Origin: Endocalyx cinctus
Lineage: Eukaryota > Ascomycota > Sordariomycetes > Amphisphaeriales > Apiosporaceae
DNA length: 64,000 nt
NCBI GenBank assembly: GCA_001600455.1
Contig: BCKC01000003.1
Span: 496,001-560,000, forward strand
Direction: 5' to 3'
Positions 34,022-43,658 of the stretch are shown in pieces. The notes beneath the pieces are model-generated. The model saw nothing but the letters and a program-made list of their open reading frames with translations, searched no databases and had not been told where the DNA came from. Position numbers and translations under genes: made by a program. The stretch's first letter is position 1. Every line of letters begins with the position of its first letter.

Positions 34022-34561
34022 CTACTCTACTTGCGTAGCGGTCCGGGTAGGACACGGCGGCGTGCTCCACGTGGGTGTCACGCAAGCCGGATGGCATCTG
34101 CGTGCATATTAGTCGGCTGCGCAATGAAAATTTCAACAGAATAATAGTGGACAAGACCCCTTACCCTCCCCACGTGACGACGGCCGTCATGGGATGTCCA
34201 CAGGTCTTAAAATAGTCCTCGCAGCGGGTCATATCGTTATCGCAACCGGTCCCGGTGGGTGTCAGGATAGGGATGGTGGTAATAGTGGGCATCGTCGTTA
34301 TGGTGCTCGTGACTAGGCACGCAGGTGCCGATGGTTTCAGCTCAGGCTTGCATTCGTCGTAGCAGCCGCCGTATTTCTGGCCTGTTGTTGTGTATACAAT
34401 TAGCGAATCGCGGCGAAGGTGCAAGTATGGGACTGATTTTACTCGCCGCAGGCGTTGATCGCGTCCAAGCATTTCGTTCGAGGACATTCTGGCTGCTCAT
34501 CGGTTGGGAGCGCAGCAGCGAGTACTACTAGACCTAGAACGGAGACTGCGTTGAGCAACAT
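34022..34561 (-). CDS. Small secreted protein with two six-cysteine modules (135 aa, 3 exons)
   Basis: I know no named family, but the architecture is clear. The exons are 34447-34561, 34165-34381 and 34022-34097, summing to 136 codons. Residues 1-18 are a signal peptide (MLLNAVSVLGLVVLAAAL). Module 1 has spacing C-x4-C-x6-C-x6-C-x3-C-x10-C, with CLDAINACG and YGGCYDEC. A Thr/Pro/Ile linker follows. Module 2 has C-x6-C-x6-C-x12-C-x3-C-x9-C, with CEDYFKTCG and WGGCHPAC. The shared C-x6-CG...GGC-x3-C core indicates internal duplication. Intron 1 (34382-34446) must start at GCGAGT, a GC-AG intron, because GT donors nearby break the frame. Intron 2 (34098-34164) has GTAAGG and a CTAAT branch. Without intron 2 removed, the frame stops at once after WGG and loses three cysteines. 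An effector or surface role is possible but unproven. Confidence 0.72.
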
Positions 34562-34970
34562 TTTTGAAAATAGCATGATACGATAGAAAGTTTAGAGTGA
34601 CGCTTCTGAATCGAAACAAGTATCGTTCGAATTCTTATATTCTTTATATTATGGATAACCTCGGCCTCAGATATAATATTCTATGGATATACATACGTGC
34701 GTATATACTCTCGTGATGAAAATAGAACTTCATATGCAGCTTCAATTAAAACTTTCCACCGCTTCGTATCTTCTGGATGGTACAATACGACACTCTTTAG
34801 TGTTCCGGTTAAAGATACTGGAAGGTACTTGGCATATATTCCTAGCCTGGAAATGCCGGCGAATCATCCGTATAATGCGGAACGTGGTCTATTCCAGGTC
34901 ATGGATAGCTGAGATGTAACGTGATTGTGACATGTCTTGATCTCGGTGAGTTTGACGGTTGTGGTATGAT

Positions 34971-35280
34971 GAAGAGAGAGAGATAGAGAGAGAGAGAGAT
35001 AGAGAGAGAGAGAGATAGAGAGAGAGAGAGATAGAGAGAGAGAGAGANNNNNNNNNNNNNNNNNNNNNNNNNNNNNNNNNNNNNNNNNNNNNNNNNNNNN
35101 NNNNNNNNNNNNNNNNNNNNNNNNNNNNNNNNNNNNNNNNNNNNNNNNNNNNNNNNNNNNNNNNNNNNNNNNAGAGAGAGAGAGAGATAGAGAGAGAGAG
35201 AGATAGAGAGAGAGAGAGATAGAGAGAGAGAGAGATAGAGAGAGAGAGAGACACACACACAGAGAGAGAGAGAGGGAGAG
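34971..35280. repeat. 16-bp GA minisatellite interrupted by an N gap
   Basis: The unit is (GA)7AT: GAT marks recur exactly every 16 bases before the gap (34982, 34998, 35014, 35030) and after it (35186, 35202, 35218, 35234). N bases fill 35048-35172 (125 bases). All three minus-strand frames are open here and give artificial Ser/Leu repeats; none is a gene. Confidence 0.9.
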
Positions 35281-36244
35281 AGATATTAATTCCCGGGTAA
35301 CGGAGACGGATATGAAGGCGGCACTACAGCGTGATGCGGGTGTTATAAGCCCGTACTGGTATGAATCACCGATGAGTGAAATAGTCAGGATATGTATGTA
35401 TAAGTTGTCATGACTTTGCTTTCTCGCAGAACACGAAACTCGAATCCGAATACATAGATCTAAAAATAATATAAAAATGTTCTAGAAAGAAACGTGCATC
35501 GCCTAGTTCGACTGTAGTCATTTAGCCGGAGATGATCGGGTATACAACAAGTCACTTCCGACACTCTCGCCGGTACTAAGCGAAAACGAGACAGCGATAG
35601 TATACGTGACACTAAATATAGCGAAGTGTTACGTTGATCAAGAAACAACCCGAGATACAGATCAGATTCAGAGGTTAGCGTGGTCGCACTCGAAGTCGTC
35701 TCCTGGAACACGACAGGTGCTGCCTAGATAGTGATCCTGAACGGAAACGATCTCGAGTTCATATACAGTAAGAATATGTCACCAATTTGCCAATATCTAA
35801 ATAGGATCACATCAGATACGAATACGGACCTATCATGAAGATCGGTAGTCGTAACGGGGAGATCTTGTACAAGTATTCGGTATGTAGATCAACTACTACA
35901 TCGGGGTGCGGAGGGCTCTGTCTCTAGGTATCGGAGATCGTCTAACCATCCAAGCCGGGGCTTTGAGCGTAACCTTAACCTAGTCTAACGTAGGGACGTA
36001 TTTGGATTATTTTTATATGATCTGAGACTCGGAGAAAGAGATGGCGTTATTGCCCACGATTTCCGACTTTTCCGCCCCTTTAAACGTAACGATCAATTTT
36101 GGCAGTATTGGTGATTGTAAGAATAAGAAATCTAGATCCATGGCTACACTATATTTTTCTTATTCAGTCAGCGAATTAACAACGACCCGATTACAGGTGC
36201 CAATTCCCCAAGTTGTAGCTTATTAAGTACGAACTCATCAACGC

Positions 36245-36275
<31 letters not shown>

Positions 36276-37298
36276 ATCATGACACCTGCTGACCTGTACC
36301 TATTTCGGTGGTGAAGATCCTAGGGTACACCATGTAAACAAGATGTCAGTTATTGTTATTATTTAACTGAAAGGTACGGTCCAATAATGTTATCACTTTT
36401 TGCGAACTTGACACATGTGACAAGAGCCCATCACCTTGTTTGTCCAGCCACTCCGTGAGTCGTTGCGCCGAGTTAGCGTACGCGAGAAATACAACACGAA
36501 AATGATTTGTAAATGTAATTATGGTATTTATTCTTATTTCGGCTGTAAATTTAAATTCCCAAATATATACGTAAAGACATTATTGTATAAATGTTGAGGT
36601 AACCTACCTTTACTTTAATCATACTCGGAAATAACCGAGTCTCATATGAATAACCTATCCAGGCACCGTATCTCGTGATAGTGGAAAGGATTTAATCATT
36701 TAATGACCTCGATGACTGTTACGAGTTTCCACGTGAGTTCATTGCTCAAGTGGACGTCTTCTGCTTCATACTAGTCAGCCCTATTTACCTATCATTGGAT
36801 TTTGGCTTTGCCTTCGAAACAGACTTTTCTTCTTCTTCTTTTTATTCATGACTGATGAGTTGGCATGCATCTTTTTGATGCATTCTGTATACTAGGCTCG
36901 TTAAATATTACAACTCCAACCGAAGGTAGAGAGCTATGAGATCATGCGCGGGGGCGGGTCAAGTTCTACCCTATTAAGCACCTGATCCCCGATGTAAAAG
37001 AAGAAGAAAAAATTGCGGATTAAGGGTCCATTAAGGTCCATTCTACCCCCATATAGAGTGGTGTGCGTGCCTAAAATCACTACTACTGTAACTGTAAATA
37101 AGTAAAGACACTTCGGGCAATAAAGGACTCGTAGGCTGATGAGCTACACTAAATGAGTACTAATGCCCTATAAGAATCCCTGTTATTAATTCATAACCTA
37201 CGGTACATTATAATGCTTAGCTACGACCTAGTCTGCCGATTGACATCACACACGCACTACTAATTACATCGTCAATTCTACCGTACTTCTTCTTTTTT

Positions 37299-37301
37299 NT
37301 N

Positions 37302-37384
<83 letters not shown>
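37299..37384. repeat. TC dinucleotide microsatellite
   Basis: About 42 TC units, with single N calls at 37299 and 37301 where a T run meets the repeat. It lies about 540 bp upstream of the Arg/Ser-rich gene. Confidence 0.9.
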
Positions 37385-37388
<4 letters not shown>

Positions 37389-37924
37389 CTTCTAAGTCTC
37401 TTCCTTACTGTATCGTTATATTCCTGCAGTTAATATACCCTTTCTACTCATCTATTCGTTACACCGCCAGACCTATCCACAACGCTGCAGCTCTGGAACG
37501 TTCTGAACAACGTTATCCGTCCTCGGCTGACACCGGTAGATACTGGGAGGGGTCACAAACTACGTCGATGTGCAGCTGTCCTTGCATATAATTATATGGG
37601 GACTGATCCCTTATTTGCTTATTCTCCGTGCATTCGCCTTCAATTGCGAGGGCTCCCAACAGACCAAATACACCCGAATCAGCCCAATACGTAATCATCG
37701 TTTTAATAGACACTCCGCCTCTCTGATAGTACGTTACTAGCTCACCTCATTATTTACCTCCATCAACAGCTTGCTTGCTTGCTTACTTACTTACTCAACC
37801 GCCTTTAATTTAGACCGTATTCCCCATTACTATTTCCCGACGTTTTGCAACAAGTTTTAAACATACTCTTCTTACTTGATCTGTCACCTTAAAAAAACTT
37901 ACCTACCTACCTAACTGATTAATC

Positions 37925-39172
37925 ATGGCGTCCCACCGATCTGGAAGGCGTAAGCACAAATACCATGATGACCCTTATACATTCGATGACCCGTATCGTC
38001 ATCCAACCTCTCCTTTAAATGCCGACGACCCTATCTACGAATATGTCGGCACCGACGAGCCTACAAACTTCCCTGAACCCCCGGCCCACACCTTCTCCCC
38101 CGTGCCCGAGGAACGTAGGAGACCGAGTCCATCGAGGAGATACTCTCATACCACTAGCCCTCCTCGGCGCTCGAGACATCACGAGACCTTCTCTCCGCCA
38201 GCCTCGAGTCGTAGACGATCTCCTCCACCAAAATCATCAAGGCGAAGCGAACCTCGCATACGCCATGATCCGCCCAAGGATGAGAGACGAGATGAAAGAC
38301 GAGATGATAGGCCAGAAGAAAAGCAAAAATCTCGAGGGAAACATCATCGATACGAAGAATTTGCTCGCAGACCGGCTGTTCAGCGTACCAAGACGATTGG
38401 ACGAAAGGGCTTGGGGTTCCTGGGCGAAGCCGCAGAGGCTTATGCCGCTGCTCAAGCAGGTGCCAATGATCGTGGGAGATCTCCGGACCGCGACTATCTA
38501 GCTGAACGAGCTCATCATAGTTCGGAACCCAGGCGTCGTCGTCATAGTCGCCGATATTCACCTAGTCCTTCTCCTTCTCCTTCTCCGTCGCCTCATCGAC
38601 GTAGGCGACGCTCAAAACGAGACGACGAGGACCGTCATCGTCCGAGCATGAGCAGGTACAAGTCGTACAGCGTCTCTCCTCCGCCCCTAAGTCGCGAGAT
38701 CGATTCAAGACGTGGCCATGATCGTGACCGCGGACGCCACGGACGATCGAAACCGTCATCCTACTCACCCAGTCCCTCTCCGTCCCCCCGCCGCCGCCGC
38801 CGGGGTCACTCTACCCCGAGCACACCCGGATTCCGTTCATCGTTTGCTTCTGAACACCGTAAAATGCCGGATTCGGTGACGGCGAAGCGTTGGCAGTTAG
38901 CGGCGAGGGCCGCTCTAGAGGCGGGTGGCGTGACGGCCTTCCGGCTCCGCAATGAACCAGGGAAATGGACCGGAGAGAAGGGCGCGAAAGTCGCCACGGC
39001 GGCGCTCGGTGCTGCGGCTATCGACGCCTTCATTGACAAGGACCCGAGACGCTCGAAGTCGGGCGGCCGCGGTATGAAAGGTATGGCTGAGCAGGCAATA
39101 GGCGGATTATTGGCTTCGCAGCTGATGGGATTCAAAGGCTCCTCTACATCATCCGGCAAGTCGAGATTCTGA
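37925..39172 (+). CDS. Arg/Ser-rich protein with conserved-looking C-terminal domain (415 aa, intronless)
   Basis: I recognise no named family. Residues 1-310 are basic and disordered, dominated by RS, SP and RRR runs, with two SPSPSPSP-RRRRR blocks (about 210-230 and 280-295), a composition seen in splicing-associated and nuclear-speckle proteins. A short ordered island, RTKTIGRKGLGFLGEAAEAYAAA, sits near 155-178. The last 90 residues look folded: KRWQLAARAALEAGGVTAFRLR, then Gly/Ala-rich helices (KVATAALGAAAIDAFI, AEQAIGGLLASQLMG) that resemble glycine-zipper packing. Similar Arg-rich proteins with Gly/Ala helical tails are common unannotated genes of filamentous ascomycetes. A nuclear RNA-linked role is only inferred from composition. 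The ATG at 37925 follows ACTGATTAATC. Confidence 0.78.
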   Translation: MASHRSGRRKHKYHDDPYTFDDPYRHPTSPLNADDPIYEYVGTDEPTNFPEPPAHTFSPVPEERRRPSPSRRYSHTTSPPRRSRHHETFSPPASSRRRSPPPKSSRRSEPRIRHDPPKDERRDERRDDRPEEKQKSRGKHHRYEEFARRPAVQRTKTIGRKGLGFLGEAAEAYAAAQAGANDRGRSPDRDYLAERAHHSSEPRRRRHSRRYSPSPSPSPSPSPHRRRRRSKRDDEDRHRPSMSRYKSYSVSPPPLSREIDSRRGHDRDRGRHGRSKPSSYSPSPSPSPRRRRRGHSTPSTPGFRSSFASEHRKMPDSVTAKRWQLAARAALEAGGVTAFRLRNEPGKWTGEKGAKVATAALGAAAIDAFIDKDPRRSKSGGRGMKGMAEQAIGGLLASQLMGFKGSSTSSGKSRF

Positions 39173-40156
39173 TATGTTCGACCGGTACGCTTTGATCTCT
39201 TTATTTTTTTTTCTTCTTTTTTTTTAAAAAAAAATTAGTAATATTTATCGTATGTAGAGTCTTTTTTATTTTATGTTTCTTGTTCTCTTCTCTCTCGGAG
39301 AGTTCTAAGAGACTATGATGAGGAAACGGAAAACCACTATTATATTTAGATATTGGATTTGCTCTGGCTAACATTAAAGAGGAAACACGGGATAAGAATG
39401 GGTATGAAATTGGTAGAATATCACGACGTAACGACCAAATATTTCGCTTCTGTTATTTATACGCAGGATAATGAGAAATAGACTATAGGATCTTTAAAGA
39501 ATAAGCTTGGCTAGATAAATTTCTAAAGTTTTACTTCACGCTCATGAAACCTACAGCATCTGATCACATTTTTTCTCTATTAGCTACTTGTATTGTCCTC
39601 GGGGACGGGGAGACATTGACGTAGACGCCTCTTCATCTCTTTCGTGACACATTGGATAGGTCAAAGTGATTGATAATGATATTATTTATTACAAAAGAGT
39701 TAAACCAGGGTGGATCTAAGTGTGCTCAGTAATGAAACCACATGCGTCATGATAGCAACTTAACCTAGCCAGATGAAGCGGAAGCCAAGTCCCGAGTTCT
39801 ATATATACGGTGGATTATTAAGCGGCGGGAATATTCCCGCCGCCATCCATGGATATACATAAATCTATTGATATCTGCACATTCAATAGCTAGGGGATTA
39901 TCAATCAGAGCTTTACTAATTGACTTACGGTCGTAGGTCAAAGTAAGACAAAGAGACCGAGAGGAACATAAAAAGATTACGGTTCCTCGACTCTCCGTCT
40001 CTAGAAATTGTAGCATCGTAGCATTTTAAGAATCAACTTTTGTCGCCTAGTGTATCCTAAAACATCTATAACATTACCTCTCTAACTTAACATATTCATT
40101 CCAATACTAATTAGTCAAATAATAATAATAATCTTCCGCCCGTAATAATAATAATC
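39173..40156. other. Spacer with a perfect 22-bp palindrome
   Basis: Holds the end of the Arg/Ser-rich gene and the promoter of the SDR gene. At 39822-39843 lies a perfect palindrome whose arm is GCGGCGGGAAT. AATAATAATAAT repeats precede the SDR start. No gene is seen; the minus-strand ORF at 39765-40016 only overlaps the palindrome. Confidence 0.45.
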
Positions 40157-41100
40157 ATGCCTACCGCTTTGATCATCGGCGCCGGGTCCCGCGTCGGGGC
40201 CGCGTGCGCGGAGAAGTTCGCGTCCGCCGGTTACAAGATCGCCGTGGCGTCGAGGACGCAGAAACTTGATCCCAAATTTAAGTTTTACCAGTTTGACGCT
40301 ACGAAGCCGGAAACTGTCCTGGACTTATTCAAGAAAGTGAACGTCGAGGTCGGCGTGCCGAGCGTGGTTATCTATAACGGTATGTCTTACAAACACACAT
40401 ATGGTTTTTTTTTTTTTTTTCAGTTTCATGAGATATTGAAAAAGATAAGAAGAAAAATAAACATCTAGTTCAAATAAAAAAGACTGACTTGGGGTGAAAA
40501 AAAATATATAGCTTACGCGGGAAAGGTGGATAAGACTAAGGCCTTCGACGACGACGGCGTGGAGGACTTCATCAGCCGGAACCACGTTAACGTCACAAGC
40601 CCGTATTTCGCCGCCCGGGAGGCTACCGACGGATTTGAGAAACTCCTGAGCGAGGGAAAGCTGGGCCCGGAGGGAGCCACATACATCTTCACAGGAAACG
40701 GTCTTAACGACACCGCCCTGCCCGGTTTCACATCGTTCGGTATGGGCAAGGCCGCGACGGCGACGATGATCAAGGGGTTGGCGCTAGTGTCGTTGGAAGG
40801 AAAGCCTTTTAAGTGAGTACTTTTTTTTACACTCAGTTTCTTCCCTTCCTTAGTCATTTACAGACAATCCCCACCCTTCCTCTGTCTATTTTTTACTAAT
40901 ACTCAGTCAGGTATTATTACGGTGACGAGAGAAATGCCGACGGTGGTTTCAAGTATACCGGCCTGGGTGGCGAGTCCCATGCGAACATGTACTTAGACTT
41001 GGCTCGCAACGCGAAGCAGGGTCCGTGGAAAGCCACTTTTGTCGAGGGAAAATATGTCGAGTTCCCTGCGGTGGAATATATATTACCTCCGAAAAACTAG
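40157..41100 (+). CDS. Short-chain dehydrogenase-like protein (237 aa, 3 exons)
   Basis: The exons are 40157-40379, 40512-40812 and 40911-41100, totalling 238 codons. The protein opens with a Rossmann beta-alpha unit, ALIIGAGSRVGAACAEKFASAGY, a variant of the SDR TGxxxGxG cofactor motif, and the second strand ends VASRT, a pattern fitting NADP. SVVIYNGAYAGK lies at the usual NNAG position. The classical YxxxK active site is not found: the expected region reads NGLNDTALPGFTSFGMGKAATATMIKGLA, with Phe and Gly where Ser-Tyr would be, while a Lys is kept. It may therefore be a diverged or non-catalytic SDR. Fungal homologues of this atypical group are usually annotated simply as NAD(P)-binding proteins. 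The first intron (132 bp) carries T18 and A-rich tracts. Confidence 0.82.
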
Positions 41101-42670
41101 AGTGGTTCGCTTTGATCTCCAACAAGTCAGAAGAAGAGCAGGTTGGGACGTATGGACATAAATATAGCTCTTTTCCCCAAAGACTATATCAGACTATGTG
41201 GAAAAACTTGGTCGAGGACTGTGAGACGTATAAAGCCTACTTTGGGTCTAATAATCATCGGTGGAACACTTCCAAGATCATGTTGATGAGTTATGTGTTC
41301 TTCTATAAAAATGTATCGTTTTATTTCGTGTCACAGTCAAATATATACACCTATACCAACTAAGGGGTGTGTTTAATTGTTACCATAATGACGTCTAGTC
41401 AAATGTAATATTACGACCGGAAGACTTTGTGTACCGTTCATAGACCCTGTTAAAGATCTTTAAGGGAATTCAACTTAAGTGTAGCGGATATCGACATGAA
41501 TGAACGAGCGGGTAGGAGAACGCCTTTTTTTTTTTTTTTTTACAAGTGCTTGCTACAACTGGGAATGATGATGCCGTAGGAAGAATTATTATTCCCTGAT
41601 GTTTATTAGTGTACATATAAAACTCAATTGTCTACATTTCTTCTGATCATGACTATTGGTAAGTTTATGTTCTAGATAGATTTTCTGGATGGTGATTCAG
41701 ATCTGGGTATACGGGCTGATGTGTTACACACAATCAATGCTATGAATGACTTCCTTCAACTGACTTATGTTTACTATGACGAGAAGCTGTTATTTTTAAT
41801 TACGTTCCATACAGCTAATCATATACCAAATTTTGCGAGTGAAGAGAGTAATCAGAGTTAGTTACGCTGATGCTGACTGCCACCCGTTTATTGTCTCCGG
41901 TGATTCTGGCAGAGAACAAGTTATTTAGAGCTAAAATCTGATGAGAATTCCCCTAAAGTTCGTAATCAAACAGATCGATGTGCCGTTCTATGCTGTTACC
42001 GCAACGTTCGTACCTGATCACATATCACATAGTAAGTACAAGAGATACGTTTTATCGTGAGATATATGATGCGAATCAATGACATCAGGGGAAAACCACC
42101 CCCGTGAAGGTCGATATGTGCAAGTGAGTAAAAAAAACATATGCGATGGACGTGGAGAATTAGGAGGGCAGATTAATAGATCGTATTTTAATATTAGATA
42201 AATTCTAGAAGCTCATTGACGGGGTACAAAAGTCATATTCTCCCGGTTGAGACGTAAGAAAAAGTAGTTTACTCTAAGACGGCAGCGGAAACTACTAGAA
42301 TGAGAAATGGCGAGGATTAAGTTTCTACATCAGTAATTTCGATAGGTCATTAAATAGGTAAGTATCTTGTAGAATATGAGTTGATATTTGTCTCTATCAT
42401 AACTACGTCGCCAATGACTGGAACTTACTACAGCCAGCACGATATTCCTGCAAGCAGGACTTTTAGTCACCGCTCATATGTGAAGGAGGTGAGGGATTTG
42501 GCAAACGACTAAGCATAAATACCACGAAGAAAAGGATACAGTTCAACCTATATAATGCCGTCAAAGTATCCCAAAGCACTTTTTGTCTCAACGACTCCAG
42601 AACTCATATCTAAGTACCTACCTATCCGACATTTCCCCTGACTCTGTCATCACAAGTCCAGCGCAGATAC

Positions 42671-42702
<32 letters not shown>

Positions 42703-42730
42703 CTCGCAATCTACATACAAACACGCACTC
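41101..42730. other. 1.6-kb spacer ending in a T18A14 tract
   Basis: No gene is recognised; the ORF at 41025-41363 is a continuation of another frame of the SDR gene into its 3' flank. A T18 run lies at about 41524-41541. At 42671-42702 T18 is followed directly by A14, 28 bp before the small ORF at 42731. Confidence 0.4.
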
Positions 42731-42910
42731 ATGCCTACCGAAATTTCTTGTCGGTGTATCTGTAACATGTACAAAGAAGGTTGTCGCGACGAACACTGTA
42801 CCAAAGACCGGCCTCTCTGCGAAGAGTGTCACTTGTTCGCTACGTGCGGTTTCAACTACGAGCTCCAGCACGCACCGGCGGGGGAATCCTACGCCGTCGC
42901 GTACTTGTAG
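42731..42910 (+). CDS. Cysteine-rich 59-aa ORF
   Basis: A short ORF beginning MPTEISCRCICNMYK and ending with stop TAG. It has nine cysteines in 59 residues, spaced as CRC, C-x6-C, C-x4-C and C-x6-C, with RDEHC and PLCEECH, a pattern that could bind zinc. Its GC content and codon choice are higher than in the surrounding AT-rich spacer, which favours real coding sequence. No signal peptide is present, so an intracellular zinc-binding or regulatory peptide is more likely than an effector. It might be one exon of a larger gene, since CAG|GTAAGA follows at 42918. I recognise no family. Confidence 0.45.
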   Translation: MPTEISCRCICNMYKEGCRDEHCTKDRPLCEECHLFATCGFNYELQHAPAGESYAVAYL

Positions 42911-43658
42911 CGTATTCAGGTAAGACAATCACAGTCACACAAACTCTCCTTTCCTGGTAAATGGAAAGCTTATATCAAGTTTATAATATCTAGGAAGAAA
43001 CTCTCTATTTGCCTTTTGCCGTAGAAGATATGGATATGTGATGGGAATTACGGATGAAGATACGGGAGGTTTTACGCCCGTAGAAGAGACATGAGCTAGG
43101 TTAGATCTGATGAGAAAATACATATTGTCCCCGAGATATATCGTATCACAGCTCAACACATATCATGAAAACCCATTTCTAACCGAATTATCGTTGGAAG
43201 TTAATAAATATGGTTTATTAAGCACATGTAGAATGCTTCATCACATTGTTTCCCAGTTGCATGGCTCAACAATGTATGAGGCTAATACAAGGATTTATGC
43301 GAAAGAGCAATTTTGTAACGTAGAACCCAGGATATTTACTCCTCATCTCGATAAAAATGCAAAGTAAAAAAAACGAACGTTCCTATGCTTTATGCTCTAC
43401 TTAAGTACATATACAGAATGTAAGACTAAGTAGTCCCTATTTCCTAGCAAAACAAGATCAAAACATCATTCGCAAACAATTGTTTAGACAAGAAAAAGGG
43501 GTATCCAACTAAATCAAGCAAAAGAAACAAAAATGAGACCAAAAGGTAATGAACATAAAGTGGAAAGTGTTGTTCAAATCTTTCCAAGATTGGATCTTCT
43601 GTTCAGGTACCTCCAACGTATGTATACAGCTTCAATTCTTCTTTTCTGGTACCTGAAT
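42911..43658. other. Spacer downstream of Nif1-like gene
   Basis: A 748-bp AT-rich stretch between the small Cys-rich ORF and the converging long gene. Short ORFs on both strands lack recognisable content. It should contain the 3' UTR of the Nif1-like gene. Confidence 0.3.

Larger units (their letters stand above)
34562..37924. other. 3.4-kb repeat-rich spacer
   Basis: Contains the GA minisatellite with an assembly gap (34971-35280), an uninterrupted T23 run at 36245-36267, and the TC microsatellite at about 37300-37384. The rest shows no coding signal; frames such as 36041-36226 and 37513-37713 have no recognisable content. The final 130 bp before 37925 contain short CTTGCTTGCTTAC and CTACCTACCTA runs. 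Confidence 0.4.

Noticed and set aside
34864..35260. Three overlapping minus-strand ORFs rich in Ser and Leu
   Set aside because: They are translations of the GA minisatellite through the N gap; no frame is favoured and none is a gene.
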